DNA of 64,000 bases from Leuconostoc gelidum subsp. gelidum KCTC 3527 (GCF_000166715.1 NZ_AEMI01000020.1:1-64000); one strand, 5' to 3'; counted from the first letter of the stretch, positions 37,553 through 46,386 are shown. Notes: generated from the letters alone by a model not told the origin. Numbers and translations are program-made.

Positions 37553-37585
37553 GCGTTTAACGATAAATTATCAAACGCTTCCCTT
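37553..37585 (-). promoter_or_regulatory. rluD-family leader: SD, stem-loop, then start codon
   Basis: AAGGG (37585-37581) is followed 2 nt later by a stem: GCGTTT (37578-37573) with AAACGC (37558-37553), plus GATA/TATC inside with a 3-nt bulge. The ATG is 11 nt further. The nearer ATG at 37552 is followed by a stop after one codon. A TTG 6 nt after the SD would open a 5-codon leader peptide. Confidence 0.6.
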
Positions 37586-37626
37586 CATTATTTTAAAACG
37601 GACAGCATCAAAAATGCCCGAATATG

Positions 37627-38421
37627 TCATTCGATATCACTAATAAATGCTCGATGCACACGTTGCCAAAAATCAACATGCCGATATGCTGCAAAATGCA
37701 CTTGTTTATCGGCCACACGAAACCGTAATTCTGTAATACTTTTAACTTTAATGTCGCTTTGATCATACATGACCAAAAAATGGTCACTTTTTGGTTTCAT
37801 AATAATCTCTTGACCTTGCGGTACTATCAATGGTGAACCCAAAGTCCGAAACACACGATTATTAATAGATGCAATTTCAGACATTTGTATAGCGGATAAA
37901 CTAGGATGTAATACTGCGCCGCCATTCGCCTTGTTATAGGCAGTTGAACCCGTTGGTGTTGCAACAGAAATACCATCACCACGAAAACGTTCAAAAATTT
38001 GATCACCTAAATAAATATCAGCAACCAGTGTACCAGTTGGTTGCTTAATAGCTGCTTCGTTCAAAGCCAAAAAATGATAGTGCTCCCCACTGTCATAAAC
38101 TACGGTCATATCTAATAGTGGATAACTCACGCTTTGACTGTTGTCATTAACGAGACTATTAACCAATTCATCAAGTTCTGTACTCAACCAATCAGTATAA
38201 AATCCAAGGTGCCCAGTATGTAAACCCACAAATCTTATATGATCAATTTGATCAACGTAATGTTGAAAAGCACCCAAAAGTGTGCCATCACCACCAACAG
38301 TGACAACGATATCAGGCTCATTATTATCAATCACAATATTATTTTTTTTTAAAGCCAACGTTAATTTTTTTGTAATTGCTTGCGAACTCACAGCATCATT
38401 GTTAAAAATTGCTATTTTCAT
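37627..38421 (-). CDS. nadK: NAD kinase
   Basis: Phosphorylates NAD to NADP in the cytosol. The 264-residue protein has the ATP-binding TVGGDGTLLG (Gly43-Thr47), the HTGHLGFYTDW strand, LNEAAIKQ, and GDGISVATPTGSTAYNKANGG, which are the family hallmarks. Its start overlaps the relQ stop by 4 nt. The pairing of alarmone synthetase and NAD kinase is conserved in Firmicutes. Confidence 0.96.
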   Translation of the reverse strand: MKIAIFNNDAVSSQAITKKLTLALKKNNIVIDNNEPDIVVTVGGDGTLLGAFQHYVDQIDHIRFVGLHTGHLGFYTDWLSTELDELVNSLVNDNSQSVSYPLLDMTVVYDSGEHYHFLALNEAAIKQPTGTLVADIYLGDQIFERFRGDGISVATPTGSTAYNKANGGAVLHPSLSAIQMSEIASINNRVFRTLGSPLIVPQGQEIIMKPKSDHFLVMYDQSDIKVKSITELRFRVADKQVHFAAYRHVDFWQRVHRAFISDIE

Positions 38422-38996
38422 TCTGATGCCCGAATCTCACTGACTCTTTGATCCCATTCAAAATTATCATCTGCTAAAATTGTTAGCTGCTCGACCATAG
38501 GCGCTGGCAAATTATCCCCATGTTTATAACGTAAGTCATGCTCAATTGTTGCCCAAACATTCATAGCAATTGTGCGTACTTGAATTTCGGCAAGTACTTT
38601 ACGTTCACCACTATACATTTGAACCGGATATTCAATAACAATATGGTATGATCGATACCCCGATGGTTTAGCATTGGTAACATAATCACGTTCTTCTAAT
38701 ATTTGAAAATCTGTTCTGCCACGCAATAATTCAACAACTGTATAAACGTCTTCGACGTATTTTGTCATAATACGCACACCAGCAATATCTTGCAAATCTA
38801 AGGACAAACGCGTTTCATCCAAATGGCGACGAATAATTTTTTCTTCAATTGATTCTTGCGTTTTCACACGACCTGTAACGAATTCGATGGGTGAATTTTT
38901 ACCATCTTTTTCGAACTGATCACGTAAACCGCGTAATTTAATTTTTAATTCTGTTACCGTCTGCTGGTACGGAACGAAAAACCTATCCCAATCCAT
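38418..38996 (-). CDS. relQ: Small alarmone synthetase RelQ
   Basis: Synthesises (p)ppGpp from ATP and GDP/GTP. The 192-residue protein has only the synthetase domain: SPIEFVTGRVKTQESIEEKI, the DIAGVRIMTKYVEDVYTVVELL block, SGYRSYHIVIEYPV and EIQVRTIAMNVWATIEHDLRYKHG. The frame is open 26 codons upstream, but those residues are not family-like, and the ATG at 38996 has a perfect SD (AAAGAGGTG). A strong stem-loop lies in the leader. It overlaps nadK by 4 nt and is divergent from a SpxH-like gene. Confidence 0.95.
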   Translation of the reverse strand: MDWDRFFVPYQQTVTELKIKLRGLRDQFEKDGKNSPIEFVTGRVKTQESIEEKIIRRHLDETRLSLDLQDIAGVRIMTKYVEDVYTVVELLRGRTDFQILEERDYVTNAKPSGYRSYHIVIEYPVQMYSGERKVLAEIQVRTIAMNVWATIEHDLRYKHGDNLPAPMVEQLTILADDNFEWDQRVSEIRASE

Positions 38997-39015
38997 GCCG
39001 ACACCTCTTTCTAGA

Positions 39016-39053
39016 TATAATTGTCGCATGGCCTTGACCATAAGACAATTATA
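39016..39053 (-). promoter_or_regulatory. Stem-loop in the relQ leader
   Basis: TATAATTGTC and GACAATTATA form a perfect 10-bp stem, with ATGG/CCAT pairing inside. It ends 6 nt upstream of the relQ SD and has no T-run, so it is not a plain terminator. Confidence 0.55.
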
Positions 39054-39255
39054 CATGTGTGTATTAATGTTCAAAAATAAAATATTTTTAAGCCGTTATA
39101 AACAACCTGCGTATAACGATCTAATATCATACGCTTAATTTTAACACATATTTGGTGTTGATTTGAGCATATCAGTCGACAAGTAATCATTTTACGGGTA
39201 GAATTACAATTTGGATATTAAAAAACCTATCAAACAAACTTAACGGAGACCAATC

Positions 39256-39864
39256 ATGATTGATATTTATCATTTTTCAAAACCACTTTCAACACATTGT
39301 CTGACAACGGAACAATGTTTAACAAACATAACCAGCGACATCGCGCAACACGCGCATTTGCATTTTGTCCCACTCATCAATATGGATTTCATCGCAAATT
39401 TAGAAAATCACGCACTGACTCCCTCAAAAAGCCATCGTATTTCCGATAGCTCCGAAATACTTTTTAATGTTATTTTAGACTTTAAAGCTGCTCAACTTGA
39501 AGGTAATAAAAAAGCACGCACCTTTTTGGTTCAATTACAACACGAATTACTCATTAATCAAAAAAATTATACAAGCACACTTGTTGCTCAGCTTCTGGAT
39601 AAAATTGGTATCAATCATGCTAATTTTTTAATTAATCGCGCTAATAAGGAAACAATTTCAGCGATTATTAAAGATCAAAAGTTTGCCGAAAAAATCATGC
39701 AAAAAAAATGTGCAACCATTGCCTTGACGTTTTCCCAAGAAAACGACACCCAAGTATTAACTGATTTTTCTGTTAATGATCTAGTACTCGCATTTGCACC
39801 GCACTTAACACCAACAGTTGATACAGACAGTTTATTACAGAGCCTAAAATCTTATGCTTATTAA
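39256..39864 (+). CDS. SpxH/YjbH-like adaptor protein (DsbA-fold), no CXXC
   Basis: The 202-residue protein starts MIDIYHFSKPLSTHC, which resembles the YjbH/SpxH family of DsbA-like ClpXP adaptors that target Spx for degradation. The gene is divergent from relQ-nadK-rluD, as yjbH is close to yjbMNO in B. subtilis. A CXXC redox motif is not present; two Cys (CLTTEQC) are six apart. The overall similarity is modest, so the name rests on the N-terminus and context. The SD GGAG is present. Confidence 0.65.
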   Translation: MIDIYHFSKPLSTHCLTTEQCLTNITSDIAQHAHLHFVPLINMDFIANLENHALTPSKSHRISDSSEILFNVILDFKAAQLEGNKKARTFLVQLQHELLINQKNYTSTLVAQLLDKIGINHANFLINRANKETISAIIKDQKFAEKIMQKKCATIALTFSQENDTQVLTDFSVNDLVLAFAPHLTPTVDTDSLLQSLKSYAY

Positions 39865-39909
39865 AAAATAGGCGTTCACATTTAACATATTTATGCTATG
39901 GAGGTCAAC

Positions 39910-40623
39910 GTGCTATCACAAATGATGATTAGCGAATTAACCAATTATGCGACGGAATTTCAGAATCAACCGGTCGCTTATCAAAAAATAATAGCTGCTC
40001 TTTCAACATTACATGCCCTTAAAAAAAAGCAACTCCCCTTGACACCACTACCCTCACTTATTTTTAGTGAGTCACAAATTCTAAAAGATTTACGGCTCAT
40101 GCCAGTTGATGACTTGCTCTCTGAATTTCGACAAACACTGATTACTGATTTTGGTATTTGGCATTTACCAAACCAAAGTTGGATAACAGATTTACATCAT
40201 TTCATCGCGGGTCGACAGGTACTTGAAATTATGTGTGGTAATGCAATTATGACCTATGCACTACGCGCACTCGGTGATAAAATTATCGCAACCGATAATT
40301 TTACCTGGCAAGGACAAGATATACAAACCCCAAGACCTTGGACAAAAGTAACCAAAGTATCAGGACTAACAGCAGTCAAAACCTTACCGTTTGATGTCGT
40401 TATTATGAGTTGGGCGCCAGATACAGATACTAGTGATGCAGCTATTTTGACAGCACTACGTGACAAGCAATTCACCGGTGACTTTATTGTTATTGGTGAA
40501 AAAAATCAAGCAACTAATTCAAAAAAATTCTGGCAAATTGCTGATCTCACTGTCTCAAAAACTCTGAACCAACATCATAAACAATTTGATTTTATTCATG
40601 ATCAAGTTTTTATAGTCAAATGA
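39910..40623 (+). CDS. SAM-dependent methyltransferase-like protein
   Basis: The core region GRQVLEIMCGNAIMTYALRALG followed by KIIATDNFTWQG is a class I methyltransferase motif I and acidic loop; FDVVIMSWAPDTD is motif IV-like. The substrate is unknown. GGAGGT lies 4 nt before a GTG at 39910, which I take as the start; the ATG at 39922 is also possible. The frame extends to an ATG at 39898, but that codon overlaps the SD and is rejected. The length is 237 residues. A 22-bp terminator follows at 40630. Confidence 0.72.
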   Translation: MLSQMMISELTNYATEFQNQPVAYQKIIAALSTLHALKKKQLPLTPLPSLIFSESQILKDLRLMPVDDLLSEFRQTLITDFGIWHLPNQSWITDLHHFIAGRQVLEIMCGNAIMTYALRALGDKIIATDNFTWQGQDIQTPRPWTKVTKVSGLTAVKTLPFDVVIMSWAPDTDTSDAAILTALRDKQFTGDFIVIGEKNQATNSKKFWQIADLTVSKTLNQHHKQFDFIHDQVFIVK

Positions 40624-40629
40624 TTAACG

Positions 40630-40678
40630 AAAAGGCTTCAAAGCTGTTAGACAAAATCTAACAGCTTTGAAGCCTTTT
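40630..40678. terminator. Bidirectional terminator between the methyltransferase-like gene and apt
   Basis: A perfect 22-bp stem (AAAAGGCTTCAAAGC... with its complement) around CAAAA, with T-runs on both sides; shared by convergent genes. Confidence 0.96.
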
Positions 40679-40691
40679 CTTGTTTCTTTTT

Positions 40692-41222
40692 TTAATATGT
40701 CATCAAAGCTAGAAATGGTACATCCCCAGCGCGCATGATTTTTTCACGACCTTGTAAATCTTTTAATTCAATAATAAAAGCAACCCCAGCAACAACACCA
40801 CCAAGTTCCGCGATAATTTCACGCGTGGCATTGATTGTACCCCCAGTAGCTAACAAATCATCAACAATGAGTACACGTTGACCAGGCTTGATCGCATCCT
40901 TATGAATTTCAAGCACATTTTCACCGCCATATTCCAAGGAGTAAGATGCACTCACAGCCGCACGTGGCAATTTACCACCCTTGCGTGCTGGCACAAAACC
41001 AATATTCAACGCATATGCTAACGGTGACCCGACGATAAAACCGCGCGATTCAGGACCTGCAATTAAATCAATTTTTAAATCTTTAGCAAAATTAGCGATT
41101 GCATCAATCGTTTGTTTATATGCAACGCCGTCACCCATTAATGGTGATAAATCACGAAAACTTACACCATCTTCTGGAAAATTCTCGACTGTTGCAACAT
41201 AATTATGTAAATCTACTGTCAT
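40692..41222 (-). CDS. apt: Adenine phosphoribosyltransferase
   Basis: Makes AMP from adenine and PRPP. The 176-residue protein has [21 protein letters not shown] at the N-terminus, [19 protein letters not shown] and the PRPP loop [13 protein letters not shown]. The frame is open 19 codons upstream, but the family begins at MTVDLHNYV and an SD (GAGAG) lies 4 nt before that ATG. The upstream 55 nt form a strong hairpin. It follows recJ, as in many Firmicutes. Confidence 0.95.
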   Translation of the reverse strand: MTVDLHNYVATVENFPEDGVSFRDLSPLMGDGVAYKQTIDAIANFAKDLKIDLIAGPESRGFIVGSPLAYALNIGFVPARKGGKLPRAAVSASYSLEYGGENVLEIHKDAIKPGQRVLIVDDLLATGGTINATREIIAELGGVVAGVAFIIELKDLQGREKIMRAGDVPFLALMTY

Positions 41223-41232
41223 TTTTCTCTCA

Positions 41233-41277
41233 GAGTGCTGCGCAATGCTAACGAACACGTTTCCATGTCCAACACTC
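41233..41277 (-). promoter_or_regulatory. Hairpin in the recJ-apt intergenic leader
   Basis: GAGTGTTG (41277-41270) pairs with CAGCACTC (41240-41233), enclosing GACATG-GAAA-CGTGTT. The inner arm shares the GGAAACGTGT string with the glcK leader. Unlike glcK, an SD lies between the hairpin and the start codon. Confidence 0.55.
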
Positions 41278-41295
41278 ATGCTTTCTGTTTAATCA

Positions 41296-43260
41296 TTAAC
41301 GGTTTGCTAGAAATTTATGATAGGTTTTTGACGTTGTCAATGCTTTTTGTGGTGCATTTGGCATCACTTTTACAAAGCCGCCATCAATCACTTTTACAAA
41401 ACCTAATTCAATAAAGACTTGTACCATAATATTAAGATCATTTTTAGTAATATTTAGTTGCCCTGCTATTTTATCCAAATTTTGTGCAAAATTCAAGTCC
41501 TGATGCGCATAAATAAATTTATAAACGTGACCAAAAAATTTCTTATGTGCATCATTTTCAACCACGGCTGGCATAGAAACGTCTGTCAATAATAATTGTA
41601 ATCTTTTCTTACCACGAAAATAATTCAATCCCAATGTTGCGACAAACGATATATTGGCTGGATGAGCAACAATTGTTGTCCACTCAGGATGATTAAAACC
41701 AACTGCTTCGATTTGATTAGCGAGTGTTAACTTAAGATGTTGGTTTGTTGATCCCATTGTGACAGCTTTTTCAATCGTTGGTTCTTGTACACCAAAAGTT
41801 GGTTGTGCATTTCCTGTCCCAAAAGGTTCTAATAGTGTCAACCCATCATAGACAGATATTGCCATTTTAGATACCGGTAACATCATATTAACAGCTACTG
41901 ATATTTCAGGCACATCAAGTGTTGGTAATTCTGCTAGTTGCTCACGTAATTTAGACAAGTTTTCCGGAGATATTGCCAACCCTAGTGCACTTGCGTGACC
42001 ACCAAACGTGTCATAAAGCGCACGATATTGACCCATCAATGTATACAAATCAAAATTATTGTAAGTGCGACCAGAACCTTTGTAAATCCCATCTATTAAG
42101 CTCAACACAATCACTGGTTTGTGCAATAATTCAACCAATCGGCTTGCCACTATACCTAAGATGCCTTGATGCCAATTTTCACCTGCAACAACAAGCACTT
42201 GATCGTTAGCATGTTTATCCGATAACGCAATTTGTTTGGCAGCACCAAACACTTCTTCTACAAATTCTTGACGTTGCGCGTTGATTGCCTCCACTTGTGA
42301 GGCAATTTCAATGGCCTCATCAGAGTCTTGGCTTAACAATAAATCAAGTGCTAGCTGGGCATCGCCTAAACGACCAACAGCATTCAAACGTGGTGCAATT
42401 TTGAATGACACCGTTTCTGAAATAATTGGTTGATTCGCCATTTGCCCAGCATTTTTAAGTAACGCGACTAACCCTGGACGTGGATTATCATTTATTTGTT
42501 TCAGACCCCATGATACTAGGGTTCTATTTTCATCAGTCAACGACACCATATCAGCAATTTCGCCTAAAGCCACCAAATCCAACATTTCCGTTGGTAGTTC
42601 ACTTTTATCTGTAATTGATTGGCCGTCTGTTAAAAGCGCTTGTGCGACCTTAAAGGCCACACCAACACCTGACAAATCATCGAATGGATAATGACCGTCT
42701 GGGTGTCTTGGATGAACAATAGCATAGGCCTCAGGTAAGGATGGCGGCATTTCATGATGATCAGTAATAATAACATCGACGCCTTGACTCATTGCATAGG
42801 CAACTGCTTCATGACCACTAACACCATTATCAACTGTGACAATAATTTGCGCGCCTTCAGTTATTAAACGTTTGTAAACATCAATATTTGGTCCGTACCC
42901 GTCTTTAAAACGATTAGGTATATATGCAGTCACATCAGCACCTAACACTTCGAGCGCCTCAACCATGACTGCGGTACTTGTCATGCCATCTAAATCATAA
43001 TCACCATAGACAACTATTTTTTCACCACCAAATGCTGCTTCGGTAAGCCGTTCAAATGCTTTATCCATATCATGTAATAGCATCGGATCATGTAACTGAT
43101 CAATACTTGGTTGTAAGTATTGAAAGGCGGATTCAGGTGTTATAAAGCCTTTTTGAGCGACAACGGTTGCAGTTAATGGATCAATATTTAGTTTTGTTGT
43201 AAGTTGACGTACTGTCTTTTCTGTTGGCTGTGGTAATATTTGCCAATTGTTTTGACTCAT
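41296..43260 (-). CDS. recJ: Single-stranded-DNA-specific exonuclease RecJ
   Basis: 5'-3' ssDNA exonuclease in recombination and repair. The 654-residue protein has the DHH-family motifs YGDYDLDGMTS (Asp87, 89, 91), TVDNGVSG, VIITDHHEMP, a DHHA1 domain with NWHQGILGIVASRL and SGRTYNNFDL, and a C-terminal OB-fold region with a lactobacillal-type tail. The SD AAGAAGG is clear. It lies between rnz and apt. A GTGTAAG/CTTACAC hairpin covers the rnz stop just upstream. Confidence 0.95.
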   Translation of the reverse strand: MSQNNWQILPQPTEKTVRQLTTKLNIDPLTATVVAQKGFITPESAFQYLQPSIDQLHDPMLLHDMDKAFERLTEAAFGGEKIVVYGDYDLDGMTSTAVMVEALEVLGADVTAYIPNRFKDGYGPNIDVYKRLITEGAQIIVTVDNGVSGHEAVAYAMSQGVDVIITDHHEMPPSLPEAYAIVHPRHPDGHYPFDDLSGVGVAFKVAQALLTDGQSITDKSELPTEMLDLVALGEIADMVSLTDENRTLVSWGLKQINDNPRPGLVALLKNAGQMANQPIISETVSFKIAPRLNAVGRLGDAQLALDLLLSQDSDEAIEIASQVEAINAQRQEFVEEVFGAAKQIALSDKHANDQVLVVAGENWHQGILGIVASRLVELLHKPVIVLSLIDGIYKGSGRTYNNFDLYTLMGQYRALYDTFGGHASALGLAISPENLSKLREQLAELPTLDVPEISVAVNMMLPVSKMAISVYDGLTLLEPFGTGNAQPTFGVQEPTIEKAVTMGSTNQHLKLTLANQIEAVGFNHPEWTTIVAHPANISFVATLGLNYFRGKKRLQLLLTDVSMPAVVENDAHKKFFGHVYKFIYAHQDLNFAQNLDKIAGQLNITKNDLNIMVQVFIELGFVKVIDGGFVKVMPNAPQKALTTSKTYHKFLANR

Positions 43261-43290
43261 TGTAACCTTCTTTAATGTGTAAGATCAGCC

Positions 43291-44235
43291 TTACACCTCT
43301 TTTTTAAATGGGATATCGATCACATCAAAATCTCTGGCAACGATTGTATTTGGAAAAATACGACGCACATCAGTAATTAATGTTTTGACCATTGGGCCAA
43401 TATATCTTGCTGATAAATGCGTCAACACCAGTTTATCAACCTGTGCATTATGCGCTGCCATAGCTGCATTAACACTCGTCGAATGCGCATGAGATTTGGC
43501 TAATTTTGCTTCCTCATCTCCAGCACCATAAGTACTTTCATGTACAAGTACATCTGCATGGTGAGCTAGTATACCAATATTGTCATTGGGTCGTGTATCT
43601 AAAATAAACGTCACAACGCGCCCTTTTTGTGCCGCGCCAATGTAATCATGACCATCTAGCCGACGGCCGTCTGATAACGTTACTTTTTTTCCAGCCTTTA
43701 GTTGTCCAAATATTGGTCCTGAGGGTACGCCTTCATGCCGTAATTTATCAACAAGTAATTCACCTGGATGATCTTTTTCTTCAATACGATATCCCCAAGT
43801 TTCAATACGATGTCGCATCTTTGCAGCGATCACACGGAATGTTTTGTCTTCAAAAATAACACCTTCAACGATTTCAATATATACCACAGGATATGACAAA
43901 CGTGTTTCTGAAACGCGTAGTGCTGTTTGCACAAATTCTTTAACCCCTTTTGGGCCATAAATTGTTAGTGATTCATTTTTATTAGCGCCTTGAAAAGAAC
44001 GGGAACTCAAAAAACCTGGTAGCCCAAAAATATGGTCACCATGTAAATGTGATATAAATATTTTTTCAACTTTACGTGGCCGTATGGTTGTTTTTAAGAT
44101 TTGATGTTGTGTGGCTTCACCAACATCAAAAAGCCATACCGCATTACGTTCATCAAGTAAACGCAAGGCAATACTAGTAACATTTCTAAATTTTGATGGT
44201 TGGCCTGAGCCAGTCCCTAGGAATTCAAGCTGCAT
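43291..44235 (-). CDS. rnz: Ribonuclease Z
   Basis: Endonuclease for 3' processing of CCA-less tRNA precursors. The 314-residue protein begins [18 protein letters not shown] and has the metal site HLHGDH (His63-His68), [13 protein letters not shown] (the flexible arm region), the HESTYG block and LTHLSARY. The frame is open 11 codons further, but that part lies in a hairpin. The start at 44235 has no adjacent SD; AGGAG is beyond a perfect 10-bp stem-loop. It is followed by recJ after 30 nt. Confidence 0.95.
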   Translation of the reverse strand: MQLEFLGTGSGQPSKFRNVTSIALRLLDERNAVWLFDVGEATQHQILKTTIRPRKVEKIFISHLHGDHIFGLPGFLSSRSFQGANKNESLTIYGPKGVKEFVQTALRVSETRLSYPVVYIEIVEGVIFEDKTFRVIAAKMRHRIETWGYRIEEKDHPGELLVDKLRHEGVPSGPIFGQLKAGKKVTLSDGRRLDGHDYIGAAQKGRVVTFILDTRPNDNIGILAHHADVLVHESTYGAGDEEAKLAKSHAHSTSVNAAMAAHNAQVDKLVLTHLSARYIGPMVKTLITDVRRIFPNTIVARDFDVIDIPFKKEV

Positions 44236-44248
44236 GGTATTTTGATCG

Positions 44249-44293
44249 TTGCATCCGACAAAAAACAACCCTTCGGATGCAATGTATTCTCCT
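44249..44293 (-). promoter_or_regulatory. rnz leader: SD, perfect 10-bp stem-loop, then start codon
   Basis: AGGAG (44293-44289) is followed 6 nt later by TTGCATCCGA (44282-44273), which pairs without mismatch with TCGGATGCAA (44258-44249) around a 14-nt loop. The ATG is 13 nt further at 44235. No other SD lies next to the ATG. A TTG 6 nt after the SD is a possible alternative initiation site in another frame. Confidence 0.65.
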
Positions 44294-44380
44294 AATCAAT
44301 TAGATGTATGTGGATCATCTATAACTTATCCATTTTACCATATAACAGCCTCTAATGAAGTCACAATCCAAATACAACAT

Positions 44381-44402
44381 AAAAAACAGCTTTCGCTGCT
44401 TA
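44381..44402 (-). terminator. Terminator after msrA
   Basis: AGCAGC-GAAA-GCTGTT with a following T-run on the minus strand; overlaps the msrA stop codon. Confidence 0.75.
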
Positions 44403-44927
44403 ATCTTTATGCCAATTTTTTTGTTGAAACGCCAAACGTTGCGACATTTCTAAGGCCTCACGTGTCGGATCTTTTTTGTAAAAATCCTGATGATATTCCT
44501 CGGCCTCATAAAAGGGTTTAGCATCCTCAATTGTCGTTAAAATAGGTTTATCAAATCGACCAGAAGCGGCAAGCGCTGCTCGTGACTTTTCAGCAATTTG
44601 ACGTTGTGTATCATCTGCAACAAAAATGACTGGTCGGTAACTGTCGCCACGATCTTGAAACTGACCCATAGCATCGGTCGGGTCAGTTTGTTCCCAATAA
44701 ATTGATACTAATTCAGCATACGTTAACTTTTGCGGATCAAACACTATTTTAACAGCTTCGGTGTGACCCGTGGTATGTGAACTGACTTCTTCATATGTTG
44801 GATTAACAGTATGTCCACCTGTATAACCTGATCGCACCTTCTCAATCCCTGGTAATGAATCAAATGGTTGTACCATGCACCAGAAACAACCGCCAGCAAA
44901 AACCGCGGACTCAAATTTTTGTGTCAT
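44400..44927 (-). CDS. msrA: Peptide methionine sulfoxide reductase MsrA
   Basis: Reduces methionine-S-sulfoxide in damaged proteins. The 175-residue protein has the catalytic [13 protein letters not shown] (Cys14), [29 protein letters not shown] and [12 protein letters not shown]. The recycling Cys of longer forms is not seen at the C-terminus. The SD GGAGG is 6 nt from the ATG. It is a single-gene unit. Confidence 0.96.
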   Translation of the reverse strand: MTQKFESAVFAGGCFWCMVQPFDSLPGIEKVRSGYTGGHTVNPTYEEVSSHTTGHTEAVKIVFDPQKLTYAELVSIYWEQTDPTDAMGQFQDRGDSYRPVIFVADDTQRQIAEKSRAALAASGRFDKPILTTIEDAKPFYEAEEYHQDFYKKDPTREALEMSQRLAFQQKNWHKD

Positions 44928-44997
44928 ATTTATCCTCCATTAATCCTATTCTACAAATTATAAACAGTTAGTTTTTCACATCATACTATAATCTAAA

Positions 44998-45951
44998 TTA
45001 AATTTCAAAGGTTTCTTGCTTTTTAGCCAATTTAACACGTTCAATGTCTTCCTTAGCATGAACAAGCGCCGTTACTAACGCATTAAATGGTGTGTCAATG
45101 TGTTCCTGACGACCAATTTTAGCAAAAAAGCCGTTCAGGAAATCAATTTCAGTGCGCTTCCCATTTTGAATGTCTTGATACATGGATGGATAATGATTTC
45201 CCGCATTTTCGGGTTTTAAGAGATCAGTTAAATCATTCATAATACCAGTGATATCAACCTTAACACCTTGCGTTGCACCAACTTTTTGAATTTCATCAAG
45301 TATATGCAATGCCAAATCCATACCATTGCCTGCTGTACCAAATTCTGAAATGTTGGCATTTAATAATACGGATAATGGATTCAAAACTGAATTAATGCCT
45401 GCTTTATGCCAAATAGCGGTTAAAACGTCTTGCGTAATTTCAACATTTAAACCAGCTTTGTTTAAGGCTGCTGCTACAGAAATAGCATCAGCATGTCCGA
45501 TCGCTTGTAATTTAATTGAACCCGTCCCAGTTGTATGTATTTCACCAGGCTTAACAAGTGAAGACGTCCAAAGTGTTACACCAGCTAAAATTTGATCTCG
45601 AGCGACGTGCTTTTCAATTACCTCAATGTTACCCAAACCATTAGATAAAACCAACAGTTGTGTTTTCTGAGTAATAATTGGGGCAATATCTGTCAACATT
45701 CGGTCTAATTGCGGGGTCTTTGTCAATAAAATAATTAAATCAAATTCACCGGTAACTTCTTTTGGGGTTACCACTGGTACAAAGTATTTTTTGGGTGGTA
45801 AATCATCGTGCACAACTGTTAAACCGTTCGTATTGATTGCAGCAATATGTGCTGGCCAACCATCAATGCCAGTCACTTCGTGCCCAGCTGTTTGTAGCTT
45901 CACGCCTAACCGTGAGCCAAGCGCACCAAATCCTGCAATTGCTATTTTCAT
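44998..45951 (-). CDS. panE: 2-dehydropantoate 2-reductase (ketopantoate reductase)
   Basis: NADPH-dependent reduction of ketopantoate in pantothenate synthesis. The 317-residue protein has the Rossmann GFGALGSRLG (residues 7-16), LLTKTPQLDRML, NGLGNIEVIEKHV and the catalytic-lysine region AIWHKAGINSVLNPL. It could alternatively act on other 2-keto acids in this family. The start has no adjacent SD; GGAGG lies beyond an 8-bp stem-loop. Confidence 0.88.
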   Translation of the reverse strand: MKIAIAGFGALGSRLGVKLQTAGHEVTGIDGWPAHIAAINTNGLTVVHDDLPPKKYFVPVVTPKEVTGEFDLIILLTKTPQLDRMLTDIAPIITQKTQLLVLSNGLGNIEVIEKHVARDQILAGVTLWTSSLVKPGEIHTTGTGSIKLQAIGHADAISVAAALNKAGLNVEITQDVLTAIWHKAGINSVLNPLSVLLNANISEFGTAGNGMDLALHILDEIQKVGATQGVKVDITGIMNDLTDLLKPENAGNHYPSMYQDIQNGKRTEIDFLNGFFAKIGRQEHIDTPFNALVTALVHAKEDIERVKLAKKQETFEI

Positions 45952-46257
45952 ACTTAATTATACTGCGCACACGATTGCGTACGCTTCCTCCATTTCGTTT
46001 AAGTCAGCTTCGTCTCGATTAACTCATTGAAACAGTGACAATATCATCAATATTACATCTCTAGCTTATCATATTTTCGACAGGCATGTTTAGATTAACC
46101 ATCGCTTTTTTAAGTTAAAAGCACCTTTTTGTCTATACTATCTATTGAAAGCGCAAACCAGGTATTGTGACATGAAAGCGTTATAATAGATGTTAAGGAG
46201 GCTTGATCAATTGCGATCAATCATCCAATACTTGCTTTTGAAAGGCGGTTTGAGTTC
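45952..46257. other. Divergent intergenic region between panE and the 42-aa ORF
   Basis: It holds the panE leader, and on the plus strand a TATAAT box at 46182-46187 followed by AAGGAGG at 46195-46201. A TTGATC/GATCAA inverted repeat (46203-46220) follows that SD. No gene is seen. Confidence 0.5.
45965..45991 (-). promoter_or_regulatory. panE leader: SD, 8-bp stem-loop, then start codon
   Basis: GGAGGAA (45991-45985) is directly followed by GCGTACGC (45984-45977), which pairs with GTGTGCGC (45972-45965) around AATC. The ATG is 13 nt further. A TATAAT sequence (45962-45957) between the stem and the ATG offers a second reading: a leaderless transcript, but no -35 supports it. Confidence 0.6.
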
Positions 46258-46386
46258 ATGAATAAATCTTTAGGTACACTATTATTTGTTACTGGTTCAC
46301 TAGTCATCATTGGTGGCTATTTGGCAAAGAAATTGTCACTTTTTAAGTGTGACGATTCAGAAGATTATAAAAAATTTGAAAGTTAA
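46258..46386 (+). CDS. 42-aa single-span membrane peptide
   Basis: I do not recognise it. The peptide begins MNKSLGTLLFVTGSLVIIGGY, a hydrophobic helix, then LAKKLSLFKC and an acidic tail DDSEDYKKFES. This gives one membrane span with a charged cytosolic or exposed end. A weak AAAGG lies 14-18 nt upstream of the ATG and a strong AAGGAGG lies 57 nt upstream with an inverted repeat between. It ends 56 nt before oleate hydratase and is probably on the same transcript. Confidence 0.5.
   Translation: MNKSLGTLLFVTGSLVIIGGYLAKKLSLFKCDDSEDYKKFES

Noticed and set aside
38997-39074. Upstream start of relQ at 39074
   Set aside because: The 26 extra residues cover a stem-loop and the SD; the ATG at 38996 has an ideal SD.
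41223-41279. Upstream start of apt at 41279
   Set aside because: The family begins at MTVDLHNYV and an SD is directly upstream of that codon; the extension is hairpin sequence.
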